The notes under the pieces were generated by a model that worked only from the letters and a program-made list of their open reading frames with translations, was not told the origin of the DNA and did no database searches. A DNA stretch of 56,519 nucleotides from Mesorhizobium sp. ORS 3359 (GTDB lineage Bacteria > Pseudomonadota > Alphaproteobacteria > Rhizobiales > Rhizobiaceae), in the NCBI GenBank assembly GCA_000824845.1, contig CCNC01000076.1, positions 1-56,519 of the forward strand, read 5' to 3'. Shown here one piece after another: positions 17,374 through 27,800 of this stretch (positions within the stretch are counted from its first letter, which is position 1; each line of letters opens with the position of its first letter). A program made the position numbers and the translations under genes.

Positions 17374-18279
17374 ATGCGGGCCCGGCAGCTCGAAGTGTTC
17401 ATCGCAGTCATGCGCGCCGGCAGCGTGACCGCCGCGGCGCGGATGCTGAACATCTCCCAGCCCGCGCTCAGCCAGATCCTGCTCCACACCGAGGACGAAC
17501 TCGGCTTCACGCTGTTCGAGCGGGTTAAGGGCAGGCTGCGGCCGACGCCGGAAGCGCTCGAGCTCTTTGCCGATGCCGAGAGGCTGTCAGCGGGGCTCGA
17601 CGGCCTGCGCCGCAAGACCACGGACCTGCGTCTCGGCCGGACCGGGCTGGTGCGGGTCGCGGCCTCGCCTCCGCCGGCCATGGCGATACTGCCGCGCGCC
17701 TTCACCGCATTCCGGACCCAACATCCCGACATTTTGCTGCGTTCTCATAGCGCCCCGATCGCGGCGATCGTCGACATGCTGCGCACCGGCGATGCCAGCC
17801 TGGGTGTGGCCTTGGATGACCGGCTGCCTCCCGATATCGACGCGGAAGTGATGGGCAGCGTCGGCTTCGCCTGCCTGCTGCCCGCCGGGCATTCGCTGCA
17901 GAAGAAAACCGAGCTAACGCTCGCCGACCTCGTCGGCGAGGAGCTTATATCTTATCGCGGAAACACCCGTCCCGCCGACGAACTGGCTCACGCCGCCGGC
18001 GCGCAAGGTGTGGCGCTTTCGCCGTCGCTGGAGATCGATGTCTCCATTTCCGCGGTCGGCTTCGTGCAGGCTGGCTTGGGCGTCGGCCTGGTCGACGCGC
18101 TGCTGCCTTGGCACCAGTTCGCAGGCCTTGCTGTCAGACCGCTGGCGGCCGGGCCGGAATTCCCGATCGCGCTGCTAACGTCGCGCGCCCGGGCCCTCTC
18201 TCGGGCTGACGAGATGATGCGCGACGAAATCCGTACGGCCTGTTTCGCAGTTCTCGGCGAGCATCGCGCCAAGGCATAA
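17374..18279 (+). CDS. LysR-family transcriptional regulator 2
   Basis: A 301-residue LysR regulator starting MRARQLEVFIAVMRAGSVT, with the helix-turn-helix at residues 3-62 (TAAARMLNISQPALSQIL) and the effector-binding domain from about residue 90. I chose the ATG at 17374, with GGAG at 17365-17368, over an upstream ATG that adds 26 non-conserved residues. It sits between a divergent oxidase gene and hyuA (90 bp downstream, same strand). Shared sequence motifs in both flanking regions suggest that it controls both units. Confidence 0.92.
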   Translation: MRARQLEVFIAVMRAGSVTAAARMLNISQPALSQILLHTEDELGFTLFERVKGRLRPTPEALELFADAERLSAGLDGLRRKTTDLRLGRTGLVRVAASPPPAMAILPRAFTAFRTQHPDILLRSHSAPIAAIVDMLRTGDASLGVALDDRLPPDIDAEVMGSVGFACLLPAGHSLQKKTELTLADLVGEELISYRGNTRPADELAHAAGAQGVALSPSLEIDVSISAVGFVQAGLGVGLVDALLPWHQFAGLAVRPLAAGPEFPIALLTSRARALSRADEMMRDEIRTACFAVLGEHRAKA

Positions 18280-18298
18280 GCAAGACTTATATCCTTGC
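18280..18298. promoter_or_regulatory. Candidate LysR 2 operator upstream of hyuA
   Basis: GCAAG, nine bases, CTTGC: a dyad at 18280-18298, starting right after the LysR 2 stop codon and about 70 bp before hyuA. Its left part, GCAAGACTTATA, matches the divergent-promoter motif at 17341-17352 at 10 of 12 positions. Confidence 0.45.
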
Positions 18299-18369
18299 CC
18301 TTCTTCCATCTTGGACCCTGACTGCCCGCTCGTGCCAGTTTTCGGCGGCAGACAGGAAGGGAACACATC

Positions 18370-20448
18370 ATGGATGGTGCCGTCGCGGCGAACGAGGCGC
18401 GGAGCAAGTCCGACTGGAAGGTCGGCGTCGACATCGGCGGGACATTCATCGATTTCTGCGCGCTCGAAGCCCGATCCGGCCGGGTCGCCTCGCTGAAGGT
18501 GCTGACGACGCCCGAGGATCCGGGCGCCGAGCTTATTACCGGCCTCGCCCTCTTGGCAGAACGCGAAGGGTTCGATCCGACCCGCATGACACGCTTCGTG
18601 CACGGCACGACCGTGGGCATCAACACCATCATCCAGCGCAAGGGCGCGCCGCTCGCGCTGTTCACCAATGCCGGCTTCGAGGACGTCATCGAACTGGCGC
18701 GGCTTCGCATGCCGGACATGTATTCGCTGTTCTGCTCACGCCCGGATCCATTGATCTCACGCGACATGGTGTTCGGAATCCCGGTCCGCATGCGTCCCGA
18801 TGGAAGTGAATCCCAAGCCCCGGACATGGCGGCGGTGACCAACGCGGTGACAGTTGCCAAGGCGAAAGGGGCGCAAGGGATCGTCGTTTCCTTTCTCCAT
18901 GCCTGGCGCAACGGTGCGCAGGAAGCTGCGGTGAAGGCGGCGGTCACGCGTTTGGCGCCGGAGCTCTTTGTCTTCACCTCGGCCGAGGTGTGGCCCGTCA
19001 TCCGTGAATATGAGCGCAGTTCGACCGCGATCCTCAATGGCTATGTCCATCCGCGCGTCTCGTCCTATCTGACGGCTCTGGAAGAGCGGCTGAAAGGCCG
19101 CCAGGTGCCGGCCCGCCCTATGCTCACGAAGTCGAATGGCGGACTGATGAACGCTGCCGAAGGCAAACGCGCCTGCGTGAACATGCTGTTGTCCGGGACG
19201 GCTTCCGGCGTGATCGGCGCCTCGTGGCTGGCGCGTCAGGCCGGTGAGGACAAGATCCTTACCCTCGACATCGGCGGGACCTCTGCCGACTTCGCGCTCA
19301 TCATCGGCGGCGAGGCGCAGTTCGGCACGGGTGAACTGATCGGCGAGTTTCCGCTGCATATCCCATCGGTGTCGGTGAGCTCGATCGGCGTCGGGGGCGG
19401 CTCGATCGCCAGTGTCGACGCGCAAGGGGTGCTCCGCGTCGGCCCGGAATCGGCGGGCTCGACGCCGGGACCGTCCTGTTACGGTCGCGGGGGCACCCAG
19501 GCTACAGTAACGGACGCCATGGTGGTCTGCGGATGGCTCGGCCACAGCGAGATGGCCTATGGTCAGCTCACGATCGACGCCGGACTGGCGCATCGCGCCG
19601 TCAGCGAACTCGCCGCCAGGCTTGGGCGCACGGTCGAGCAGACCGCGCAGGCGATCCTCGACATCGCGGTGTCGGAAATGTTCGTTGAGGTCGAAAAGCT
19701 TGCCTCGAGGGCCGGGGTCGATTTGCGCGATTTCACGCTGATGCCCTTCGGCGGCGGCGGCCCGATGCTCGGCGCCTTCCTTGCCCGCGAGCTTGGGATG
19801 AAACGGGTGATCGCGCCGCGCCGCCCGGGCGTGGTCTCGGCGCTCGGTGGACTGGTGGCGGACCTGCGCGGCGATTTCATCCGCACGATCTTCAGTCCGC
19901 TGTCGGCAGAGTCGCTCCCCGCCGTCCGCGAGGCCTTCGAGACGCTCGCGCAGGAGGGTCGCGACTGGCTTGCAGCCCAGGGGCATGATGCAGCCGCCGA
20001 GCTCAATCTCTTCTGCGACATGCGCTATCTCGGGCAGAGTTATGAGATCGAGGTCGTGCTGTCGCCGGAATGGCTGGTGAAGAGCGACACGGCGGCCATC
20101 GAGCAAGCCTTTCACCGCACCCACGAGCAGCTCTACGATTTCCACGATCCCCGAGGCGCGATCGAGATTGTGAATGTCCGCCTGTCGGCGATAGGTGCGG
20201 GGCCGGTGCTCTCCTTCCCGGAAGCCGACGAGATAAACGCTCCGGCTAGTCCGGCGCGCCGGCTTCCGGTCTATACCGGCCGAACCGTTGAGACCGTCGA
20301 CCTCCACGACAGGGGGACCTTGGTGCCCGGCAGCACGTTCCTCGGGCCCGCCGTGGTGGTGCAGGAAGACACGACCTTCGCCATCCCCGCCGGAACGCAG
20401 GCACGCGTCGACCGCCACCTCAATCTCCTTCTGACCTTCGCGGAGTGA
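18370..20448 (+). CDS. hyuA: Hydantoinase/oxoprolinase subunit A
   Basis: A 692-residue ATP-dependent hydantoinase A / 5-oxoprolinase family protein. It has the actin-like phosphate motif VGVDIGGTFIDF near residue 20, FVHGTTVGINTIIQRKG near residue 77, ILTLDIGGTSADFALI near residue 297, and SVSSIGVGGGSIASVD followed by GPESAGSTPGPSCYGRGG. With subunit B it uses ATP to open cyclic amides such as N-methylhydantoin, 5-oxoproline or related lactams. The ATG at 18370 follows AAGGGA. Its last four bases overlap hyuB (GTGA). Neighbouring amino-acid dehydrogenase subunits imply that the opened product is an N-substituted amino acid that is oxidised next. Confidence 0.93.
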   Translation: MDGAVAANEARSKSDWKVGVDIGGTFIDFCALEARSGRVASLKVLTTPEDPGAELITGLALLAEREGFDPTRMTRFVHGTTVGINTIIQRKGAPLALFTNAGFEDVIELARLRMPDMYSLFCSRPDPLISRDMVFGIPVRMRPDGSESQAPDMAAVTNAVTVAKAKGAQGIVVSFLHAWRNGAQEAAVKAAVTRLAPELFVFTSAEVWPVIREYERSSTAILNGYVHPRVSSYLTALEERLKGRQVPARPMLTKSNGGLMNAAEGKRACVNMLLSGTASGVIGASWLARQAGEDKILTLDIGGTSADFALIIGGEAQFGTGELIGEFPLHIPSVSVSSIGVGGGSIASVDAQGVLRVGPESAGSTPGPSCYGRGGTQATVTDAMVVCGWLGHSEMAYGQLTIDAGLAHRAVSELAARLGRTVEQTAQAILDIAVSEMFVEVEKLASRAGVDLRDFTLMPFGGGGPMLGAFLARELGMKRVIAPRRPGVVSALGGLVADLRGDFIRTIFSPLSAESLPAVREAFETLAQEGRDWLAAQGHDAAAELNLFCDMRYLGQSYEIEVVLSPEWLVKSDTAAIEQAFHRTHEQLYDFHDPRGAIEIVNVRLSAIGAGPVLSFPEADEINAPASPARRLPVYTGRTVETVDLHDRGTLVPGSTFLGPAVVVQEDTTFAIPAGTQARVDRHLNLLLTFAE

Positions 20449-22439
20449 CGCCGTTGTTCGACCGCACAAACCTTCAGGTTCTCGCCAACCATGCCCGCGC
20501 AGCGGCCGAGAACATGGCCCACACGCTGCATCGGACGGCGCATTCCGCCTTCGTCAAGGAGACGCAGGATTTCACCGTGATGTTGATGGACCGTTCTGGC
20601 GCGACTTTCGCCGTACCGCTGGAACTCGGTGCCACCTGGTTTCCGGGGCTTTCCTATCACCGCGCGATCGCGATGGTCGATGACTACCGTCCCGGCGACG
20701 TCGCCTTCACCAATGATCCTTATTCTGGCCATGTCGCCACGCATGCTCCCGACACGCATCTCTGGAAGCCGGTCTTCATCGACGGCGAGATCGTTGCCTG
20801 GACTGGCGGCCACATCCACAACACCGATATGGGCGGCGCAGTGCCGGCTTCGATCAGCCGGGCGCTGACCGAAATCCACCAGGAAGGCATCCGCTTTCCC
20901 CCGGTGAAGCTGGTCAGTGAGGGCGTCTTCGACGAAATGATCCTGCGGATCATGAGCACCAATGTGCGCAAGCCCGACCTCAACATCGGGGACATCAAGG
21001 CACTGGTCGGCGCGCTCAATACCGGTGAGCGCAAGATCCTGGCGATGGTGAAGAAGTTCGGTAAAACTGGCTTCATTGAAGGCGTTGCCGCACTTCTCGA
21101 TCATGCGGAGGCGCAAGCGCGCGAGGTGCTGCGCTCGATGCCCGATGGAACATGGGAGTTCGCCGACTATGCCGACGAGGATTCGGTCGAGGCCAATCCC
21201 TGCCGGCTGAAGCTGACGCTGACGATCAAGGGCGACGAGGCGGTGCTCGACTTCACGGGTTCCGACCCGCAGCTCGGGTCCTCTCTCAACGTGCCTTCAG
21301 GTGGCGATCCGCGACACACCGTGCTGCTCGTCGGCGTCTATTATGTGCTTTACACGCTCAATCCGAAGATCATGCTCAACAGCGGGCTTACCCGGCCGTT
21401 CACCTGCATCACGCCGCAAGGCTCGGTGTTGAACCCGGTCCATCCGGCCGCCGTCGGGATGCGCTCGCTCACTTGCGCGCGATTGCGGTCCGTCATCTTC
21501 GGCGCCTTCTCGCAAGCCGTGCCCGAACGACTGCCTGCGGCGCCCGCCGGCAACAACTGCATCGTCAATGTCATGACCACCGACGAGCGCACCAGCCGCA
21601 GCGTCATCGCGGCGGTGAACCCTGTTGTGGGCGGTGGCGGCGCGATGCCGCATCGCGACGGCACCAATGGGTCAGGCGCCGATGCCGCCTATCTGAAGAA
21701 CACGCCGATCGAGATCACTGAGACCGAGACGCCGGTCGAGTTCGTCAAATACGGGCTCGCCCGGGACAGCGGCGGCGCGGGCCGCTGGCGGGGAGGACTG
21801 GCGACCGAGATGGCCTTCCGCGTCTTTGCCCCGGACTCAAGGATCACCGCGCGCAATCGCGACCGCAGTTTCTTCCGCCCCTGGGGCGTGCTGGGCGGCA
21901 AGGCGGCGGGCCTGTCGGACATGGTCGTCAATCCAGGGACCGGGCACGAGCGGCGGCTGGGCAATATAGACACCGCGGTGCTGCAGCCTGGCGACGTGCT
22001 GGAAATCCGCTCCGCCGGCGGCGGCGGGCGCGGCGATCCGTTTCAGCGCGAGCCCTGGCGAGTCGCTGAGGATGTGCGGCGCGGTTATCTCTCTCCGACA
22101 GCCGCGGAGCGCGACTACGGCGTCGTCCTCCGCGATGGTGCGGTCGACGAGCAGGCGACGGACCAATTGCGCGCGCGGCACAACCCATCCGCCGGCCATT
22201 TCCATTTCGGGCCGGAGCGCGACGGTTACGAAGCGCAGTGGACGCCGGCCGCCTATTATCGGCTCCATGTCATATTGGACGCCTTGCCGATCCATTGGCG
22301 CTTCTTCGTCAAGACGGAGATTTTCCGGCGCATGAAAGGGCGCTCCGGGGCGGATGGCGTCCAAGCAGCCTTCGATGCGGTCTGCGAACGGTTTCCCGAA
22401 TTGCCACGTCCGAGGCCGGTGCGGGAGGCTGCGGAATGA
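20445..22439 (+). CDS. hyuB: Hydantoinase/oxoprolinase subunit B with C-terminal extension
   Basis: A 664-residue hydantoinase B protein. Family features: NHARAAAENMAHTLHRTAHS near the N-terminus, GDVAFTNDPYSGHVATHAPDTH, GGHIHNTDMGG, and SAGGGGRGDPFQREP near residue 520. The start is GTG 20445, overlapping the hyuA stop. The conserved domain ends about residue 580. About 82 further residues follow (including YRLHVILDALPIHWRFFVKTE), which I do not recognise as part of the standard subunit; they may be a small fused partner domain. The last bases overlap the Fe-S subunit gene (ATGA at 22436), so four genes are translationally coupled. Confidence 0.92.
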   Translation: MTPLFDRTNLQVLANHARAAAENMAHTLHRTAHSAFVKETQDFTVMLMDRSGATFAVPLELGATWFPGLSYHRAIAMVDDYRPGDVAFTNDPYSGHVATHAPDTHLWKPVFIDGEIVAWTGGHIHNTDMGGAVPASISRALTEIHQEGIRFPPVKLVSEGVFDEMILRIMSTNVRKPDLNIGDIKALVGALNTGERKILAMVKKFGKTGFIEGVAALLDHAEAQAREVLRSMPDGTWEFADYADEDSVEANPCRLKLTLTIKGDEAVLDFTGSDPQLGSSLNVPSGGDPRHTVLLVGVYYVLYTLNPKIMLNSGLTRPFTCITPQGSVLNPVHPAAVGMRSLTCARLRSVIFGAFSQAVPERLPAAPAGNNCIVNVMTTDERTSRSVIAAVNPVVGGGGAMPHRDGTNGSGADAAYLKNTPIEITETETPVEFVKYGLARDSGGAGRWRGGLATEMAFRVFAPDSRITARNRDRSFFRPWGVLGGKAAGLSDMVVNPGTGHERRLGNIDTAVLQPGDVLEIRSAGGGGRGDPFQREPWRVAEDVRRGYLSPTAAERDYGVVLRDGAVDEQATDQLRARHNPSAGHFHFGPERDGYEAQWTPAAYYRLHVILDALPIHWRFFVKTEIFRRMKGRSGADGVQAAFDAVCERFPELPRPRPVREAAE

Positions 22440-22735
22440 ACACCGGCCGCATCGTCCGGCTGGCAGAGCGCGACCGGGTAGAGGTGCAGTTCTTTCTTGA
22501 CGGCGAGATGCGCTATGCGCTTGCGGGCGATACGGTGCTGACCGCCATGCTGGCGCCGGGACACGCTTTGCGAAAATCCGAATTTGGCCCTGAGCCCCGC
22601 GCCGGCTTCTGCCTGATGGGAGCCTGTCAGGATTGCTGGGTGTGGCAGGAGGCTGGACCGCGCCTGCGGGCATGCTCCACGCCGGTCACTGGGGGCATGC
22701 GATTGCGCACGACGGCACCGGAGAGCTGGCCGTGA
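22436..22735 (+). CDS. [2Fe-2S] small subunit of amino-acid/opine dehydrogenase
   Basis: A 99-residue ferredoxin-like protein with the plant-type cysteine pattern C-x4-C-x2-C (CLMGACQDC) and a fourth Cys in LRACSTP. It matches the small (gamma) subunit of HcnABC, opine oxidase and hydroxyproline dehydrogenase complexes. The ATG at 22436 overlaps the hyuB stop, and its own stop overlaps the GTG of the next gene. It probably carries electrons between the flavin subunits and the membrane chain. Confidence 0.88.
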   Translation: MNTGRIVRLAERDRVEVQFFLDGEMRYALAGDTVLTAMLAPGHALRKSEFGPEPRAGFCLMGACQDCWVWQEAGPRLRACSTPVTGGMRLRTTAPESWP

Positions 22736-24099
22736 GCGAGGCCTCATCGCAGAAGGTCGTCATCGTCGGCGCCGGCCCCGCCGGCATAAGGGCGGCCGCA
22801 ACGCTGATCGAGGCTGGGCTTCATCCGGTGGTGATCGACGAAGGCCATCGCGCCGGCGGGCAGATCTATCGGCGCCCGCCGGATGGGTTTGTCCGCACGC
22901 CGGGACAGCTGTACGGGTCCGAAGCGGCGAAAGCCCGCGCGTTGCATGCCTGTTTCGATAAGTTAGTCGAAGCAGGGAGGCTCACCTATTTCGCGCGCAG
23001 CTCCGTTATCGCCGTGCACGATCGGCGGCTGCACGTACTTGAGGAGGGTTGCTTGCACGTGATCGGCTATGACCGCCTGATCCTTGCCACTGGCGCGTCC
23101 GATCGCATCGCTCCGGTCCCGGGCTGGCAGAACGCCGGCGTCTACAGCCTCGGCGCGGCGCAGATCGCGCTCAAGGCGCAAGGCGTGGCGCTTGGACGGC
23201 GCATCGTCCTCATCGGATCGGGACCTTTGCTGACGCTGGTCGGCGCGCAACTCCTCAAGGCCGGAGCCGCCGTGACGGCGGTGCTGGACACATCCTCGTG
23301 GCGCCGGCAGATGAGGGGATTCCCTGGACTCGCGGCCCGGCCGATCGTTGCGTTGCGCGGTCTGGCCCTAAGGGCGCGGCTCGGTGGCCGCTATCATGCG
23401 GGCGTAACGGTGGAGTGCATCGAAGCGGACGCGTCGTGCGTTACGGCGATGCGCTGGCGCGATCCCGGCGGACGGCAGCGCATCACCCCATGCGACACGG
23501 TCGGCATGGGTTGGCACCTGCGGGCGGAGACGCATCTGGCCGATCTGGTCGGATGCGCCTTTGCCTATGACGAGCAGTGGCAACAATGGCTGCCGCAGAC
23601 TGACGCGATGGGGCGGGCCGGCAACGGAGTCTACCTTGCAGGCGACGGGGCTCGTCTCATCGGCGCGGATGGGGCGGAGATCGCGGGACGTCTCGCGGCC
23701 ATGGCATGCCTCACGGATCTCGGGCATGCGGCATCTCCCGTCCAAGCTGACCTGCGCAAGCTGGCGCGGCTCAAGCGTTTTGCATGCGGCCTGGCTTGTG
23801 CCTTTCCCTGGCCGGCCGAGATGGTGCGAACAATGCCCGACGACGCGATCGTCTGCCGCTGCGAAAACATCACTGCCGCAGCCGTGCGCGACGGCGCGGA
23901 TTTCGGCGGCGGCGAGGCCAACAGGGTGAAGTCGCTTTCACGCGCCGGCATGGGGCGCTGCCAAGGGCGCTATTGCCACTTGGCGGCCGTCGAGCTCGTC
24001 GCGGCGCAATCCGGATGTGCGTCAAGGGATGTCGGTCGGTTTCGCGGGCAGGCACCTGTCCGGCCGGCGCCCGTCGGCGCCTTTCTTCGGGAGGACTGA
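22732..24099 (+). CDS. FAD/NAD(P)-binding subunit of amino-acid/opine dehydrogenase
   Basis: A 455-residue protein with two dinucleotide-binding motifs, VVIVGAGPAGIRAAATLIEA at the N-terminus and IVLIGSGPLLTLVGAQLLKA near residue 165. A C-terminal BFD-like Fe-S domain has CRCENITAAAVRDG and GRCQGRYC. This is the alpha (HcnB/OoxA-like) subunit architecture. I chose GTG 22732, overlapping the Fe-S subunit stop (GTGA), over an ATG at 22633 that would overlap that gene by 100 bases. It is the last gene of hyuA-hyuB-FeS-FAD. Its stop codon lies two bases from the stop of the convergent oxidase gene. Confidence 0.9.
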   Translation: MSEASSQKVVIVGAGPAGIRAAATLIEAGLHPVVIDEGHRAGGQIYRRPPDGFVRTPGQLYGSEAAKARALHACFDKLVEAGRLTYFARSSVIAVHDRRLHVLEEGCLHVIGYDRLILATGASDRIAPVPGWQNAGVYSLGAAQIALKAQGVALGRRIVLIGSGPLLTLVGAQLLKAGAAVTAVLDTSSWRRQMRGFPGLAARPIVALRGLALRARLGGRYHAGVTVECIEADASCVTAMRWRDPGGRQRITPCDTVGMGWHLRAETHLADLVGCAFAYDEQWQQWLPQTDAMGRAGNGVYLAGDGARLIGADGAEIAGRLAAMACLTDLGHAASPVQADLRKLARLKRFACGLACAFPWPAEMVRTMPDDAIVCRCENITAAAVRDGADFGGGEANRVKSLSRAGMGRCQGRYCHLAAVELVAAQSGCASRDVGRFRGQAPVRPAPVGAFLRED

Positions 24100-24101
24100 T
24101 G

Positions 24102-25427
24102 CTAGAAGTCGGCGACCTTGCCCCAGGACGAAGCGTCGAAGCGCCGTGGGTCATAGGATTTCGGATCGACGATCGGCTTCGCCCCGGTAACCAGATCGGC
24201 GAGGAAGTGCCCGGCGCCGGGGCCGATGCCGAAGCCGTGTCCCGAAAATCCGGCAGCCAGGAAAAAGCCTGGGACGGAATCGATCGCGCCGATGGCCGGC
24301 ACGCCGTCCGGCGTGCTGTCGATATAGCCTGCCCAGGCAGCACTGATCCTGGTCTTTCTGAGGTCGGGCAGAAGTTCGAGCGCGCGGGCATGCGTGAGGC
24401 GAATGGTCGACTGATCCGGAACCGGATCGAGGATGCGCGTGCGCTCCATCGGCGTCGGCCGGTCGAGCCGCCAGCGCTTCAGCGTTTCGTGGCCGGAAAG
24501 CGCGCCTTGCAACCCGCCGGGGCCGAGGCTGCGCCACCGCTTCAGGAACATCGGCACGAACTGCGAGGAGAAGCGCAGTTGCTGCGGCGTCACGTCGACG
24601 CGTCCGCGTCCGCTGATCGCGAGCGTGTAGCCGCCGTCGCCGCGACGCGTGGCCGAGATCCTCGCGGTGTGCAGCGCATCCGGCAGGCCTTCGGCGCCTG
24701 GCGAGACCGACAGGATCGAAGAGCGGATCGATGCTTGCGGAAAGCGGAAGCCGAACTGGCGGCAAAACGAAGAGGCCCAGGCGCCACCGGCCATCACCGC
24801 CAATTTCGTCCGGATCGTTCCGCTTTCCGTGACGACGCCGCTCAAACGCCCGCCTTCGGTCTCGATGCCGCGCGCGGCGCAATTCTGATGCACGCTGCCG
24901 CCGAGCTTCAGAATGGCGCGGCCGACCGCGGGCGCGGCTCGCGACGGGTCGGCCGTGCCGTCGGTCGGCGAGAAGACGCCGCCCTTCCAGGTCCGCCCGG
25001 TGGCGCGGCCCCGTTCAGTGGCCTCGGCCGTGTCCAGCATTTGCGTGGTGACGCCGGCGGTTTCGGCGAAGTCGCGCCAGCGCGCCCAGCCGGCCAGTTC
25101 GGTCTCGTCATTGCTGAGATAGAGCAGGCCGCAGCGGCGAAAGCCGGTGTCCTCCCCAGTCTCTATCGAAAAGCGCTCCCACAGAGCGAGGCTATGGGTC
25201 GCCATTGGCAGCTCGCGGGCATCGCGGTTCTGTTGCCGGCACCATCCCCAGTTCCTGCTGGACTGCTCGGCGCCAATGCGCCCCTTTTCGACAAGCGCGA
25301 CCTTCATGCCGCGCCGCGCCAAATAGTAGGCCACGAAGACGCCGACGATGCCGCCGCCGATGATTACCGCATCCGCGGATTGCGGAATCTCGCTGGATGT
25401 CTCGATTTGCTGCAGTGGCGCGCGCAT
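24102..25427 (-). CDS. FAD-dependent amino-acid oxidase (DadA/DAO family), copy C
   Basis: A 441-residue flavoprotein with AVIIGGGIVGVFVAYYLARR, EQSSRNWGWCRQQNRDARE, and AAGFSGHGFGIGPGAGHFLA at the C-terminus. It is a close paralogue of 10438-11760. The ATG at 25427 is preferred over an adjacent GTG at 25430. It is convergent with the hyu operon (two-base gap) and divergent from the Lrp/AsnC gene. It could be the catalytic (beta) subunit for the Fe-S and FAD subunits, but the opposite strand and its likely Lrp control suggest it may work alone on the amino acid sensed by that regulator. Confidence 0.9.
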   Translation of the reverse strand: MRAPLQQIETSSEIPQSADAVIIGGGIVGVFVAYYLARRGMKVALVEKGRIGAEQSSRNWGWCRQQNRDARELPMATHSLALWERFSIETGEDTGFRRCGLLYLSNDETELAGWARWRDFAETAGVTTQMLDTAEATERGRATGRTWKGGVFSPTDGTADPSRAAPAVGRAILKLGGSVHQNCAARGIETEGGRLSGVVTESGTIRTKLAVMAGGAWASSFCRQFGFRFPQASIRSSILSVSPGAEGLPDALHTARISATRRGDGGYTLAISGRGRVDVTPQQLRFSSQFVPMFLKRWRSLGPGGLQGALSGHETLKRWRLDRPTPMERTRILDPVPDQSTIRLTHARALELLPDLRKTRISAAWAGYIDSTPDGVPAIGAIDSVPGFFLAAGFSGHGFGIGPGAGHFLADLVTGAKPIVDPKSYDPRRFDASSWGKVADF

Positions 25428-25651
25428 CACTCTCTCTGCCTTGAAGCCCCAGTTTATCGCGTTGCACAGGCAGCCGCTGCCGCAGTTGAGGCGCGCACAG
25501 AATATTGTTCCGGCAACCCTGTTGAAATCGCGAGAGCCTGCGCTTCAAAGCGATGTCCGCTCGGATGGACAGGCCGGCGGGCTATGGTAGTCTCGACGGG
25601 CACCAGCATGGCAGCATTTTGTGCTGTGGCACTCTTCCTCGGAGACAGCCC

Positions 25652-26128
25652 ATGAAACTGGATCGAATCGACATCAAGATTCTGCACGAGCTGCAGAAGA
25701 ACGGCCGCATCACCAATGTCGAACTGGCCGAGCTGGTGCATCTTTCGCCGAGCCCGTGCCTGATGCGGGTCAAGAAGCTGCAATCGGAAGGCTACATCGA
25801 AGGCTATTCGGCGCAGGTCAACATCGCCAAGCTCGGCCAGACACTGACGGTGTTCACCGAGATCACGCTGAAGAACCACCGCCAGGTTGACTTTGCGCGC
25901 TTTCTCGCCGTGGTAGAGAAGATCGACCAGGTTATCGAATGTCACCTTGTCTCGGGCGGCTACGACTACCTGATGAAATTCATGACGGCCGGCATCGGCG
26001 AATACCAGACGATCATGGAGCGGCTGACCGATATGGATATCGGCATCGACAAATATTTCAGCTTCGTGGTGCTGAAGTCGCCCATCGTCAAGGCGCATAT
26101 GCCGCTGCCCAGCCTGTTTCCGATGTAA
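25652..26128 (+). CDS. Lrp/AsnC-family transcriptional regulator
   Basis: A 158-residue Lrp-family protein: N-terminal HTH (KLDRIDIKILHELQKNGRIT, NVELAELVHLSPSPCLMRVK) and a C-terminal RAM ligand-binding domain (ECHLVSGGYDYLMKFMTAGI). The ATG at 25652 follows CGGAGA. It diverges from the amino-acid oxidase 24102-25427 across 224 bp and probably regulates it in response to an amino acid, as in the classic AsnC-type/DadA arrangement. It is convergent with the peptide importer operon (16-bp gap). Confidence 0.93.
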   Translation: MKLDRIDIKILHELQKNGRITNVELAELVHLSPSPCLMRVKKLQSEGYIEGYSAQVNIAKLGQTLTVFTEITLKNHRQVDFARFLAVVEKIDQVIECHLVSGGYDYLMKFMTAGIGEYQTIMERLTDMDIGIDKYFSFVVLKSPIVKAHMPLPSLFPM

Positions 26129-26144
26129 GGCGGAGCCGCCGCTT

Positions 26145-27796
<1,652 letters not shown>

Positions 27797-27800
<4 letters not shown>

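Noticed and set aside
18757..20469. 570-codon minus-strand open frame
   Set aside because: It is antisense to hyuA, rich in Arg/His/Asp as expected for high-GC shadows, and has no recognisable domain.
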